Assembly (NCBI GenBank): GCA_010093685.1
Contig: MU006224.1
Coordinates: 526,476-590,475, forward strand
Length of the DNA: 64,000 bases
Source of the DNA: Ophiobolus disseminans
Taxonomy: Eukaryota > Ascomycota > Dothideomycetes > Pleosporales > Phaeosphaeriaceae
Direction of reading: 5' to 3'
The notes beneath the pieces were generated by a model. It searched no databases. It saw nothing but the letters and a program-made list of their open reading frames with translations, and was not told where the DNA came from. Below, piece by piece: positions 20,749 to 32,773 of this stretch (the first letter of the stretch is position 1; every line of letters starts with the position of its first letter). A program made the position numbers and the translations under genes.

Positions 20749-23124
20749 ATGCTCAGGCGACTTGCGCGCACACAGCCGTCGCCATGGGTATGCTCGCGAT
20801 GTCTTCATCAATCGCATCGCCAACGCCGCTTCAACAGCACCATTACCGCCGCTGCGACCGCACGCGACACTGCGCCGCCCTCGTCCCTCTACGGCCTGTC
20901 TGCCAGCGGTAAGACCGACGACGATGCGCTGCGCAAGGTCTTCGATAATGCTGCATTTTGGGAGAGCTTTCGGCGGAGCTCTTCTAAAAAGACACCGTCT
21001 GGGATCATAGGCAACAAATACCTTACCCATCCGGAGGGGTTTGTGGACTTCGTCACCATCACAATACAGCGGTGCAATGCCGTTGTCCAGAAGGTCTCCC
21101 AAGCGGAGACAGTAGACGATTTCAAGGGCATGGTCAGGGATCTAGACAAGCTCAGTGATCTCCTTTGTAGGGTAATAGACTTGGCCGACTTTGTGAGGGG
21201 CACACACCCCAATCGCAAGTTCCAGATCATGGCCGTAAAGGCCTATCATACTGTGTTCCAGTATATGAACCAGCTCAATACCACACCAGTATTGTATAAC
21301 CAGCTAAAGAAAGCCTCAGACATACCCGAAGTATTCGAGAGCTGGACTGAAGAAGAGAGGATAGTCGCGAACATCTTGATGGAGGACTTTGCAAGATTTG
21401 GCATAGGCCTAGACGACCAAACGAGGGAACGACTAGTCGACCTGAGCGGAGAGATTGCAGAAGTGGGCTCGCAGTTCGTCGAAGGAATGGCACCGAAGAC
21501 GCTGAGTCTGAAATTCGATTCTAAGAGGCTGAAAGGGCTGGACCCAAACTTAGCAAAGGCCTTGACGAAATGGGGCGAAACGAAGATATCCACGATGCAC
21601 CACGAATCACAAGCTGTACTACGATTTGTCGAAGACGCCGAAGTACGAAGAGAGACATACTCGGCCGTTAGGACGGCGAGCGGCTCTAGTATAGCACGTT
21701 TGGAAAAGATGTTGAAGCTGCGCGCAGAACTGGCACAACTATCAGGCTACGAGACATTCGCGCACATGACACTGGAGAACAAGATGGCCAAGACGCCAGA
21801 GGCGGTGAACACATTCTTAAAGGCCTTGTACGAGGACAGTCGGCCGTCTGTTTTAGCAGACTTAAACGAATTGATGGAACTAAAGAAGGGCGATGCCCAC
21901 CAAAACAACTTTCCCGACCGCATAAACGCCTGGGACAAGTTCTACTACACACAAAAGATGCTGGCTACTATGGAAGGCCACTACAAACAGCGCACGCCAG
22001 ATTCGCTATCAGCCTTTTTCTCGGTGGGCACCGTTCTACAAGGCATATCGCGTCTGTTTACTCAGTTATACGGCGTTCGCTTCGTCCCCCAAGAAACCCA
22101 GCCGGGTGAGGTATGGGACGACGGCGTGCGCCGCCTAGATGTCATATCCGACACCGAAGGCCACATAGCCGTCCTATACTGTGACCTCTTCTCTCGCACC
22201 GGAAAGACGCCCAACCCCGCCCACTTCACCCTCCGCTGCAGCCGCGAGATCCTGCCCGCCGAACTCGAAGAAATGCAGCACATGGCGCACCGCTTCAAGT
22301 CGCCCATCGAAGCCGCCACAGATGGCATGGCCGTATCCTACAACGCCGAACGAAACTCGTACTTCCAACTCCCCACCATCGCACTCATCTGCGACTTCAG
22401 CAAAGCACACTTCCCCCGCCCCACACTCCTCAACATTGCCGACGTCCGCACCCTCTTCCACGAAATGGGCCATGCCCTACATTCGATCCTCGGCCGCACA
22501 TCCCTCCAAAACGTCTCCGGTACCCGCTGCGCAACAGACATTGCTGAACTGCCTTCTGTCCTAATGGAGCACTTCGCCTTCTGCCCACACGTCCTAGGCC
22601 TATACGCACGACACTGGGAAACAGACGCTCCGCTCCCCATGCAAGCCCTTGAAAACCGCCTCGCAATCGACAATCGGAATGGATACACTGAGCTTGAGAG
22701 CCAGATCTTGCTCTGCATGCTCGATCAAGCATACCACACCTCCTCCCCGCTCGACCCTCTCTTCTCCTCCACACAAATCTACCACAGCGTATACAACACC
22801 TACGCCAGCGTACCTGAGCCCGCCGGCACCGCGTGGCAGGGTTTCTTCGGGCACTTATTTGGGTACGGCGCGACGTATTACAGCTACCTCTTTGACCGCG
22901 CGATAGCGGCCAAGATATGGAAGGATGTGTTCCAGGAGGGCAAGAAGGAGGGCAGCTTGAACAGGGAGAATGGCGAGTTGTATAAGAATGAGGTGTTGAG
23001 GTGGGGTGGAGGCAGGGATGGGTGGCAGTGCCTTGCGGGCGTGTTGAAGGATGAGAAGTTAGCGTCTGGAGGGGAGGGGGCAATGAGGGAGGTGGGGAGG
23101 TGGGGTATTGATGCTGCGAAGTAG
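20749..23124 (+). CDS. OCT1: Mitochondrial intermediate peptidase (M3 family)
   Basis: A single exon encodes 791 aa from the ATG at 20749. An in-frame ATG at 20596 would add 51 residues that lack presequence character. The chosen start gives an Arg-rich targeting sequence (MLRRLARTQPSPWVCSRCLH). The zinc-binding HEXXH motif of peptidase family M3 is visible as FHEMGHALHSILG, with HEMGH at residues 571-575. The flanking ELPSVLMEHFAF and YYSYLFDRAIAAKIW match mitochondrial intermediate peptidase. The enzyme removes an N-terminal octapeptide from a subset of imported matrix proteins after MPP cleavage. Length fits the family. It is divergent from the MICOS-like gene and convergent with APC1. Confidence 0.95.
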   Translation: MLRRLARTQPSPWVCSRCLHQSHRQRRFNSTITAAATARDTAPPSSLYGLSASGKTDDDALRKVFDNAAFWESFRRSSSKKTPSGIIGNKYLTHPEGFVDFVTITIQRCNAVVQKVSQAETVDDFKGMVRDLDKLSDLLCRVIDLADFVRGTHPNRKFQIMAVKAYHTVFQYMNQLNTTPVLYNQLKKASDIPEVFESWTEEERIVANILMEDFARFGIGLDDQTRERLVDLSGEIAEVGSQFVEGMAPKTLSLKFDSKRLKGLDPNLAKALTKWGETKISTMHHESQAVLRFVEDAEVRRETYSAVRTASGSSIARLEKMLKLRAELAQLSGYETFAHMTLENKMAKTPEAVNTFLKALYEDSRPSVLADLNELMELKKGDAHQNNFPDRINAWDKFYYTQKMLATMEGHYKQRTPDSLSAFFSVGTVLQGISRLFTQLYGVRFVPQETQPGEVWDDGVRRLDVISDTEGHIAVLYCDLFSRTGKTPNPAHFTLRCSREILPAELEEMQHMAHRFKSPIEAATDGMAVSYNAERNSYFQLPTIALICDFSKAHFPRPTLLNIADVRTLFHEMGHALHSILGRTSLQNVSGTRCATDIAELPSVLMEHFAFCPHVLGLYARHWETDAPLPMQALENRLAIDNRNGYTELESQILLCMLDQAYHTSSPLDPLFSSTQIYHSVYNTYASVPEPAGTAWQGFFGHLFGYGATYYSYLFDRAIAAKIWKDVFQEGKKEGSLNRENGELYKNEVLRWGGGRDGWQCLAGVLKDEKLASGGEGAMREVGRWGIDAAK

Positions 23125-23498
23125 ATTGAATATGAGGTTGAATTGCGATGTGTGTCAAATGTTTGACTTCCTCTTGGTGAACATGTGTAGGCGAACTTAT
23201 GCTTCGCATGGAAGTAGAGTGATGCAAAGGCTACTTATGGCTAAGGACAAGCTTGGAATGAGACACCTAGCATTGTAGCCAATGGTATAGATAAGGCAGC
23301 CACATACAACGAATGATACAAGAGGGTGGCGGCCGATGCGGGCATGTTTTGAGTCTTTGTGCATGAGCCTTGCAATTCTTAGTGCGGAGGCGGTATTTTA
23401 CTCTTTCATACATCAAAAACTAAGGCCACACAAAAAACAAAGTCCATTTTCCTTAACCTCGTCTACGACTACATTCTTCTCATACCAAACATAAGCCT
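23125..23498. other. Convergent intergenic region (374 bp)
   Basis: It lies between the OCT1 and APC1 stop codons and probably holds both 3' ends. Nothing else is seen. Confidence 0.4.
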
Positions 23499-26400
23499 CT
23501 ATATCGACCCTCCCATCCCCCGTCCCCTCTCCAACACCCCCGCCCTCAACCCCTCCAACACCTCCCTCCCAAGCCACCTGACCCGTCCACCCACCCCCAC
23601 CGCCCCCTCCGCCCACTCAAACACGCCCTTGAGTTCCCTCAACTCCTCCACCTTCCAGCTGCGCGCCAACGTCCCCAGCACCAAGCGGCTCTCCACGACC
23701 GTCGCCTCAGCATCCAGCAGCGTCTTGGAGTGCGGATCAGTCGGCAGCACGAGCCCGGCGTCGCTCTTAGACACGAATTTCGCGATGCTGGGTAGCGTGA
23801 AGATCCAGTGAAAGAGGAGCTGAGATGTGCGTGACGACGATGCGTCGTTGAGCGCTGCGAGCGTGGACGAGAAAGTTGAAGTGTACATATCGTGCGCAGA
23901 CCGCCGTCTGACATGTAGAGTTTGGTCGCGCTCAAAAGCTTTTCTATGGGATTTATTGCCGTGGAAATCCAGCACCGTGGGCCAGTATGCCACATCGCAT
24001 GTCTCGACTCTCTCGATTTCGCTGATCTCAGGCAGCAGGCATGGCGCTACCACGTTTCTAGGTGGCGTGGTGTCGGAGCGGAAATGTATGGTCAAGGACA
24101 TGCTGATCGCGCGCCCGGTGTCTACGTCTCGCACGACGAGGCAGCGGGGCTCGGCGGCGAGGACCCAGAAGTGGCGGAATGCTTGCAGGTGGGCGCGGGA
24201 GTCTTGGACGTCCATTGGGAAGAGGGGGTAGAAGGCGCATATCAGGCTTGCAATGGCTTTGTTGCTGCGACTGAATGTTTGTGTGCCACCGGCGATGAAT
24301 AACGTGCCGAACGCCATGTGAGCGGCGAGGTGTGAGCCGTACGGTACATCAGGGCCGATGCGACCATGAAGGCCACGCAGGCGGCGGAATACGTCGAGGT
24401 CACCTGTGCCTGCCATTATGGTGGCGGCAGCTAGAGCGATGAGGTCCTGGCAGTTGCGAACAGTGTTGCGAGCGAGTTTGGCGTCGTAGCGAATGCCGGA
24501 CATTTTGGTGATGCGGATGAATTGATCGAGGTACTTGAGGAGGAAGTCGCGGACGAGGACATCGCCTGTGCCTGCGTGCTTAAGGGACACACTCCACAGA
24601 AGGCCTGCGAGGATGTTGTAGAAGGGCATTTGCTCGGTGCGGAGGCGTGTGATGTGTTTGAGGTTCGAATATTTGCGGTATGAGGTCGGAAGGTTGGAGA
24701 TAATCCAGTCGTCGTTGGCTTCAATTTCGTCCCACATGATGATGTGCTTTGCTAGGGTGCGGAGAAGGAAGATGTCTGGTCTTACATAGTCGAATTGTGG
24801 GAGGGTGTCGGGAATGTCGATCTTATGCGCAACAACCTTGTCTTGGGTCTTCATGAAGATGAGTGCAATGGCAATGACTGCTCCGGCAGTCGCTTGATCT
24901 AGTACGTGGACAACATCGACTTTCTTAGGGGCGACCGCCACAGTCATTAAGCGTTCAACGATTCGCATGTCATGAAGGCCTCGAAGGTCTTTGCCTTTGC
25001 CCAGGTTGATGAAGCCTAGTGCAAAGCCGGCAGCTAGTCGGTACGCTTCGTCGCGAAGAGTGTCTGGAGGTTCTGATGGATCTGGTAAGTCAACATGCTC
25101 AATCTCTGAGAGCATGACTTCGCTCATTCGGCGATGTTGGGTATTGTAATACAGCAAGCCAATCCCCATGAGACCTGTAGTCTGCGTGTACGGCGAGAGA
25201 TTGAGCTCAGCTGCGCCAGGTGGGAGCATCCTAGTGACGTGGACTGATAGCAACCGTGTGACAAGTGTGTCCATAGTTCCCATAAAGGACGCCGATAAGC
25301 CTAGCAGCAGCCCAACAGATGTCATGGTATGCTTTGGTGTGAGATACTTGAAGGAGAGCCACTTTGCGATGGTACGCAGATGGCCATTTAGACCGAGTCC
25401 CAATAGTAGTCCAGCATGCTTATTCGTCAACTCCGAAGGCTTGTTGTACATGATCCAGGACGTGTCAATGCCTTGCGCATCGCGCGAAATGCTCAATCCA
25501 GCAGCAACACCGGCGTTGAAGAAAGCCCAGAAATACTTCTCCTCTGAGTAGTTCTGGCGCTCCGCTGTCACAACGTTGCCCATTGGCTTCATGAGACACG
25601 ATGTCGAAAAGCCGTACAGAGGGTATTTCTCCGTCAACAGCGGTTTCTTACTGCTGAACTTGATCATAGAACTACCCACCGGCAGAGAGAACGTACGGAC
25701 CATAACCCATTGCATTTGGATTTTCTGGCCCTCTAAGATAGTTGCTTCGTCTGCTCTGCTGTCCGCCCGATACTCAGCTACAGTCTGTCGCAGGGGTTCC
25801 AGGAGCGTATAAGCCTCCATGAATCGTCTGTCTTCACGGAAGATGAGTCTTGTGATGTAGTGTCGATCGACTTCTGCGGACGACTGAATCGGTTCGGCAC
25901 GGTCTGCGGCCTGACATATAGTGTGCACATCGCGCAGCGTGCTCGAGATCGGAAGGGCCGCATGCGACTCGTTGGCAGCTTCTATGCTACTTGTCAAAGT
26001 GAGATCGAGATCCTCCCGCTGTACTAGTCTGAGCAATGAGCTCGACCAGGTCGTGGGAGGATTTGCTTGACATCGAGTGATAGCTTCCATGAGCGGTGCC
26101 TTTGCAGCTTCTGGTAACGTGGCCAACATGTCTGCAGTGATGCCACAACTCTCAATCAGTTCTACTACCTTTCGAGGGCTCGATGCAGGATCTATGTCTC
26201 TAAAGAATCTGTGCAGTGCTACAGTGCGCGGGGTAACACTGGCAATGATTTCATCAAGGTTGATCGATGAGTGTGGAGATGCTTTGGATTTCCGGATGAG
26301 GATGGCAAGCGTTGGAAACGGCGCGTAGTGTCGAGACCCCACGACAGTCCCGAGCCATTCCATAACCGAAGGAGGGGCGTCCCATGGCTGTGAATCAGGT

Positions 26401-29400
26401 CGAAAGTTCGACTTCATCACTGACTCTTCATACGTCCAGTCATTGCTTGATCCACCATTTAGGTCGTAGAAACCCCCTTGCCTCCAACTCCAGACATCCC
26501 ATCGTAGCCAGTGGCCAAGCTGTGCTAAAACAGGGGCAAGATTGTTAGGCTCCGACAGTGAATAGTCCCGACTCAGGACGTCCAGTTTGCGCTCTTCCCG
26601 GAAGAAGTGAAGTACTACTGTGATCTCACAAAGGGACCCTGTACGGAGGTCTCGCCTATCGGACGGAGACAATCGTCTCCAGTGGTCATTTGTAGCCTTG
26701 CCTATAGGTGACTCAACGTACTGGCGAGCAATCTGAGCACATTTGACGATCAGGTCTTCTTTAACATTGATCCTCTGTGCGATTGTAGTCGAACGCTGAG
26801 TTGATGAGCGCCTGGAGGGTGGACTCATCGTGGTGGATGCCGAGTTGCTATGCAATGCCCAAGACCATGGTGAAGAGGACCAGCTCTTCATCTGTGGGTG
26901 CGAAGCCTGAAGACTGCACATGCTACGCCAGCTGGAGTCTTCATCGTCGGTTGCCTCATTGGGGTTCGCTTGGCCATGAGGTCGGCTGGAGCTTCGACGA
27001 TGGCTGGTTTTGGCGCCACCAGTCACTTTGCGGGATTTCTCGTCTTCGAAAGGTATCGCAAGCGTAAAAATTGTGGCAACGAAAGCTTCCCAATCGAGGT
27101 TCGACCGCTCAGACTCTTGGCTGGAAATAGTCTTGCGGATGCCCCACCATATCTCCAACAAGAAATCTCCAGTGTAATGCGGAAGTACTGTAGACAGCAC
27201 ACGAAAGAGTTCCGCTACAAAGCTATCTGATGGAGACAGGCGAAGTTCAATTCCATGCCTTCGGAAGTCGCCATCGACGATTTCAAGCTTGCCACTTGAT
27301 CCGGGCGAGACAATTTGCTGTAATGGTTTTGTGGCGTTGATTGTCCGATGCAATCCCGCGGTAGCCCTTGTTTGCTCCTGCTGAAGGATGCTGTGTGGGT
27401 CATACAGCCTCATTGGGCCTAAAGAGAGTTGGAGTGGAAGGTGATTTCCCCAGCCTGCTGCCAGGGCTAAACATGGCTTAAGGGGATTTGACGAGGTGAG
27501 GAGGGCCACACGTTCGACGTGTCCGTCGTGCAATTTGACCAGGTCTAACGTGCCTCCGAGCACTCGCACATCGACGAATTTAGGGACACACGCATATCGA
27601 GGAGCTGCAACGACTGATCGAGGCTGAGATGCTGACGCCGAGGGTGATAGTCGTTTCCGTGTGACACTTAATTCACATTCCAACGGACTTGCTAATGATG
27701 GATGAGAGATGTAAAGATAGAGCTTTCGTTCATGGAGTGTGGCTGAGTTGAAGGGTGCCTTCAGTGTCAAGACTTTAGACCGTGGTTGACCCTACACTTA
27801 AGTTAATGACTAGATCTGAGAATGTATATACCAGCGCATACCTGAGAGTCCGTCAACAGAGTACCCAGGGCGAATAGGCCCTTCTGTAAGTACTGTGTGA
27901 CGGGTATCTCTGCGACTATGCTCATGACCATCTCTTTGTGGAGGCCATCGGTTGGTTGCGAATCACCTCCGGTATCTGGTGGAGCAAAGAGATCATCAAG
28001 TTCATCGTAATCCTCAATGGTATCAAACGTATCTTCATCCATCACATCTTCAAGAGTATCATCGATAGACGCTGCCAGGCTCATTCGAGACGTGATGCTG
28101 CCTGGCGTTGAAGCTCGATGCCGAGATTGCGAGTACCCTCCGAAGCTGGTTCGGTCGTTTCCTAATGAATGCCGGCTGCGTTGACTAGCTCCAAAGCTGG
28201 CTGAGAAGCTGCCCCCCAAGCTGGTGCGATGTGTAGCCAGATCCTGAAATGCGGACTTATCAAAACTAGTCGAAAGCTCCTGGCGCGACAGTAGTCCGCT
28301 AACGCGTCTCGATTCTTTTGGTGGGCGAACAATTTCGGATTCAGGATTGAGCTGAGAGGCAAGTACTTCCTCGACTGCTTCGTCCGAGAGACGTTCCTTT
28401 CCCTGCGAAGCGTCTTTGAACGATGGTGGATGGCCTTTGGTGCGTGCAGGTCCGCCAAAGCTCTCTCGAAATCGATCGGCCCCTCGGAGGGCTGGTGTTG
28501 TTGCACCTGTCCCAGGGGCGGTTGCACCATATGAGCTGCGTCTTCGGGACTTAGTAATAGGCAAGGGAACATGATGTTTGCGAGATGCTGATATTGATTT
28601 TGGCTCGAGGTATGCTGCGGACCAGATGGTAAATACATTTGTCTCGTGATTAGCCGTGATCACCAGCAAAAGCGGCTTGTCATTGCCGCTGCGATCAAAG
28701 AGAACCTCGTTATGAGGAGAAACGTATAAGACCTCCTCGGCCTTGTCAATGGCTTCAAGCCGTCGATGACCCGAGCCTTGGGTGGTAAGAAGACTGCTCC
28801 GCTCGCCGCCCGCAAGTACATTAACCACGAGGCCCAAGTCTGAGAGAGGATCGGTAAGAGAGTACACCCTCGGGATACCTTCGGCATCCGGCACCTTGAA
28901 GGCCTGGCCCAACCCCTCAAGGTAGCCAGCTGAGCTGGACTGCCTGCCTTTGTTGAGCCGTAGAGGTCCAAGAGAAGATCCATGACGTCGGCGAGGCTGA
29001 GAAAAGCTTTGCGAAACGCTTTGGAATAGTCCCTGTGAGGGAAAAGATTGGTTGGTGGTAAGGAACGAGTTTGGAGGGGCAGTAGGTATTTGCGGACTTG
29101 GGGCTACGATTTGGGTAGCGGCTATCTTCCTCTGCAGAACGACACCACGAGCCGCAGGGAAGGCTCTATCGACCTCGAATGGGAGATTGACAATGTGTGT
29201 GGTTCCGGAGAGAAAGAAGACGTGGGCTTGTGACTTGAGCAAGACTACGAGTGCACGCGCCCGAACCTCGGTGGTTGGAGGGGTGTTGTCGACAGGCGCA
29301 TTGGGGTCTGTGGCGGGCTGGGTTCCCTGGGTGAGGAAGCTCTTGGATGGGTCGTTCCCACTATACTCTGCAGCGCCGGGAGCAGCATCGGAGGTGACTT

Positions 29401-29665
29401 GGACGGGAAACCAGGTCAACAGCGCTTGTACAACCTTTTGCTTCTCAATCTCAAAGCTGAAGGCCTTGCGCACAATGCCCCCTCGCGACCAGACCACGTG
29501 ATATTTTGTGGTGACTAGCTCATCTGTAGGTCCGTCGGCCGTCTCGTCGTTGTATGTGTCCCAGACATAGTCGCGCTCGGTGCTATCGCTGCCCAATATG
29601 GATTCGGAGACGAGGTACTGCAGGGCCGCGGGCTTGTGGACGCCGATGGAGCGAAGGGAGGCCAT
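23499..29665 (-). CDS. APC1: Anaphase-promoting complex subunit 1 (BimE/APC1)
   Basis: Two exons, 29665-27842 and 27791-23499, encode 2038 aa, close to the usual length of filamentous-fungal APC1. The 50-nt intron (CAG|GTATGC donor, GTGTAG acceptor) joins LLTDSQ to GQPRSKVLTLKAPF. The N-terminal domain starts MASLRSIGVHKPAALQYL. A long Ser-rich low-complexity stretch precedes the middle domain. The C-terminal half carries proteasome/cyclosome-type repeats, for example HAGLLLGLGLNGHL, SVGLLLGLSASFMGT, TAGAVIAIALIFMKT and GSHLAAHMAFGTLFIAGG. APC1 is the scaffold subunit of the anaphase-promoting complex, which ubiquitylates securin and cyclins. The gene is divergent from the WD40-like gene and convergent with OCT1. 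Confidence 0.95.
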
Positions 29666-30005
29666 GCGGAGGCTCTTTTCGCATTATGGAGAGTCGTAGA
29701 GGTCGGGCATGCGCTGTGGTGGGCGGGGAGGTGTTTGTTTGCGGGGCGCGCAAGAGTCGAGTTGAGGTGACGCGCTATCAGCTGTTTTGGTGCGACGCGC
29801 CTTCCCCAGAAATTCAATCACTCACCTGCGACCTTTCTTCCACCACAACACCCACATTCTTCGTTAGTATAGAAAAGCCTAGTGCTACCTAGCCTCTCTA
29901 TTGGACACCCTCCTGGTAGCCATTGGATATTGTATCGCCTGAACTAGGCACTGCTATTGCGCCCTGGCAGCTTCGCATAGCTAAACTCCAGCGTCCACAG
30001 CAGAC
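29666..30005. promoter_or_regulatory. Divergent promoter region, APC1 / WD40-like gene (340 bp)
   Basis: It separates the two start codons. The stretch is pyrimidine-rich near 29820-29860. No TATA box is evident. Confidence 0.45.
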
Positions 30006-32045
30006 ATGGCGCCCTTCGTCGCAACAAAGGGCAAGACGGCACAGCTTAGGTAAGCCTATTCTCTGGAAATGACAAGCACTACGTCCTAATGTCATGGCAG
30101 GTACGAGCTGCCCCATCGGGTACACGATGCGACAATATATCCTGTTACAGCCCCCAATAGCTCGACCATCATCCTCACAGGCACCGACATAGGCGTAGAC
30201 ATAGCATGGAGAGGCGGGAGACCGCTCAAGAAGGCAGCCCCTCGACCGAAGCAGCCAGCAAAGCCTACAAAGGTCAACGGGACGAGCAAGGACGTCATCA
30301 TGATCATCGACTCCGACGACGACGAACCCGCGAAGCCCGCCGCTCCACCGCCAGCCCCAGAAGCAGAGTTTGAAGAGGACGAGGAGGAGCTCGACCCAGA
30401 CCAGCCGTACCCTTCCTTCGTACAACAGCTACATCTTTCACTCAACACGGCAGTCTTGCACATTGCTGTACCGCAAATACCCACCGTCTCGTCACTTCGC
30501 ACCGCAGATACCATACCAGCCATCTTTAGCAAGAAGATTGTCTTCGCAGTCGCTTGCGCTGACTGTACCGTCCGGATCATCACTCTGCCGTTGAGTCCCC
30601 CTCCCGAGTCAGTCAAGGAAAAGCCACACAGTGCAAAGTCACAGTTCGGTGAAGACATTGTCAAGGTCGTGGGTCATCAAAGCATCCCTAGAGGTGTGAC
30701 CGTGACGTGGACATCGAGGAGCGAGCCGACCTCACATGACCCTTCTGACGACGACATGGACATGGACGTTGCAGCAACACCGGGACGTCGCCGTAGGAAG
30801 CAGCAGAGTCGCTCACGCTCGCGGGCCAAGGGCGAAGGGGGTTTTGACTTGCTTGTAGCGTCGCACTCCGCCGAAATAGGGGGTCTGCTGAAGATATGGC
30901 GGTTCCAGATTGCCGAAGCCTCGCTGACCGCTTTGCACCCTATCGCGCCCTACAGGACCCTAACCCTCTGCAAACCTGCCTCTCGCGTCGCATTCAACAC
31001 TGCACAGTATCCCAAGCGCCGTCACTCGCAATTGCTCATCACAGACACCACCGGCACTGCACGTATCTACGATGTCTTCGCACCCGGCAGCCGTAAGCGG
31101 CACACGAGCGGAAGCCCGGGCGAGCCTGGAGCCTTCACTGCTACATTCAGATCAACATTCGAGCCCATAAAGAGCAACACATTCTCGCCTGCGATCCTTG
31201 CCGGTCGGAAGCCCATCACTGATGCAGCCTGGGTATCTGACGGTCGCCACATTCTAGCCCTGCTTGCCGATGGAGAATGGGGTGTATGGGACGTGGAGCG
31301 TTCTGGCCCTAGCCCGCCTGCAGACCCAGCAGCATTTTCCCTACGCGGTTTTGTAGGAACAGCGGAAAAGGACAGCAACGCTGGCGGCGCATCTAGTCCG
31401 AAACGAGGCAGCCGCAACTCGCTCGCACCTATGACACCCAACACACGACGCAGGAAGGAGGACCATCTGTTCCAGGGTAGCCCTTCTATGACTACCAATG
31501 CCCCCCGAGGAGGCATTTCGGTTGCTTCCTTACCATCGTCTAGCGGGGCTGCAGACGAGGATTCGGTCCTAATCTGGTACGGTTCTGAAATCTACCGGAT
31601 AGCAGACCTTGCGAAGTTCTGGACTCGCACTGTATCTGCCAGCAATGGCACCTCACTACCTGGCCCTGGGCTCGCTCAAGTTCAAGACATCTCATTGCTT
31701 GGTGAAGCCATCACCTCCATCTCACAATTCGAAACCACATCACAAGCATCACGTATGGCCGTGCCGCGAGACACTCTCATCACAGCAGAGCACCGCCTCA
31801 TCATCACTACCAACACAAGCAAGCCCCTCGGGCGGGATCTAAACGCCAACTTCGCACAAGAGCAAGCCGAGTCTGAAGACGCGAGGAGGGCAGATCAAGC
31901 CCTGCTCACCCACGGCGAGCTCGATCTCGGCGGCATGGGCAGACTCCTCGACGACATGGAGGGCAGCGGCAACATAGGAAAGAGCTTGGTCCTTGGAAAC
32001 GGCAACCCGCGAAAAGTCTTATTCGCTTCATCCGCAGCAGCTTGA
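30006..32045 (+). CDS. WD40-like beta-propeller nuclear protein (possibly Nup37-like)
   Basis: Two exons, 30006-30049 and 30101-32045, encode 662 aa. The 51-nt intron (branch TCCTAATG) joins KGKTAQLR to YELPHRVHDATIYP. The body shows WD-type strands: TIILTGTDIGVDIAW, FAVACADCTVRIITLPL, DLLVASHSAEIGGLLKIWRF, LLITDTTGTARIYDVF and WVSDGRHILALLADGEWGVWDV. An acidic insert (DSDDDEPAKP), an Arg/Ser-rich insert (RRRRKQQSRSRSRAKG) and Ser/Pro-rich linkers separate them. The basic inserts suggest a nuclear protein. An Nup37-type nucleoporin is possible from the fold and charge pattern, but I cannot confirm it; other WD40 scaffold proteins remain possible. The gene is divergent from APC1. Confidence 0.85.
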
Positions 32046-32773
32046 GCACTAGCGTTTATTCGTCATGTCTAATATATTTTGTAGGATCATCGTCACAGAA
32101 ACGACTTCCATCATCGAGGCAATACAACAGCCTTGCTACGTCCCCCATATCTCTCTTTTCCATCCCCTCTCCGTCCTACCTAACGTTCATTTCCATTTCT
32201 CATCCCTCGCAATGCAAATGTGCCAACAAGAACCTCGCGGTTTAAGGTGGAGCTCAGCGACCAGACCCATTCCTGCTGCTCAGTATATCCTCGCGAGAGA
32301 TTAATAAAGTGTCCCCACAGTCGCCGGCAACTTTCTCTAGTAACTCTGCACGCAAGTGTGGGGTGAAGCGAGGGATGTGTTGTCTGGATTGCTGTGCTGG
32401 GATGCGTGCACGTGTATCTTCGCCTTTTTACCTGAGTCGTGTGGGTACTTGAGCTTGAGTGCCTGCGGGTACGAGAGTGAGGACGGTATGCGCGGGCGAG
32501 GGACTGCGTGCTGTGGCAGCGGTGCGTGGTGGTGCAAGAGGTGTGCTGACATTCAAGACATTGAGGGGGACGGTGATGGTGGGTGGAATTGAGATCGAAG
32601 CGTCAGTTCCGGTTGATATATTGGGCAATGGAGAACATGTGCCATGAACATTCAAATTCCTCTTTATGCAACTACACCACAATGCTTGTTGATGCGGAAT
32701 CGAAACGTATAATAACATCCTTCCCAATTCTAATCCAACATATCAACTACATCCTACACCATCCTGTGGAAAA
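32046..32773. other. Convergent intergenic region (728 bp)
   Basis: It lies between the stops of the WD40-like gene and UTP22. It holds short ORFs on both strands with no domain or intron support. 3' untranslated sequence is expected at both edges. Confidence 0.4.

Noticed and set aside
22430..23227. A 265-codon minus-strand ORF
   Set aside because: It is antisense to the 3' part of OCT1 and consists of low-complexity Ser/His/Pro then Arg/Gly runs.
27773..27831. Alternative APC1 intron with GTATAT donor and AAAG acceptor
   Set aside because: It is also frame-compatible, but the 50-nt GTATGC...GTGTAG intron has better donor and acceptor sites and a typical length.
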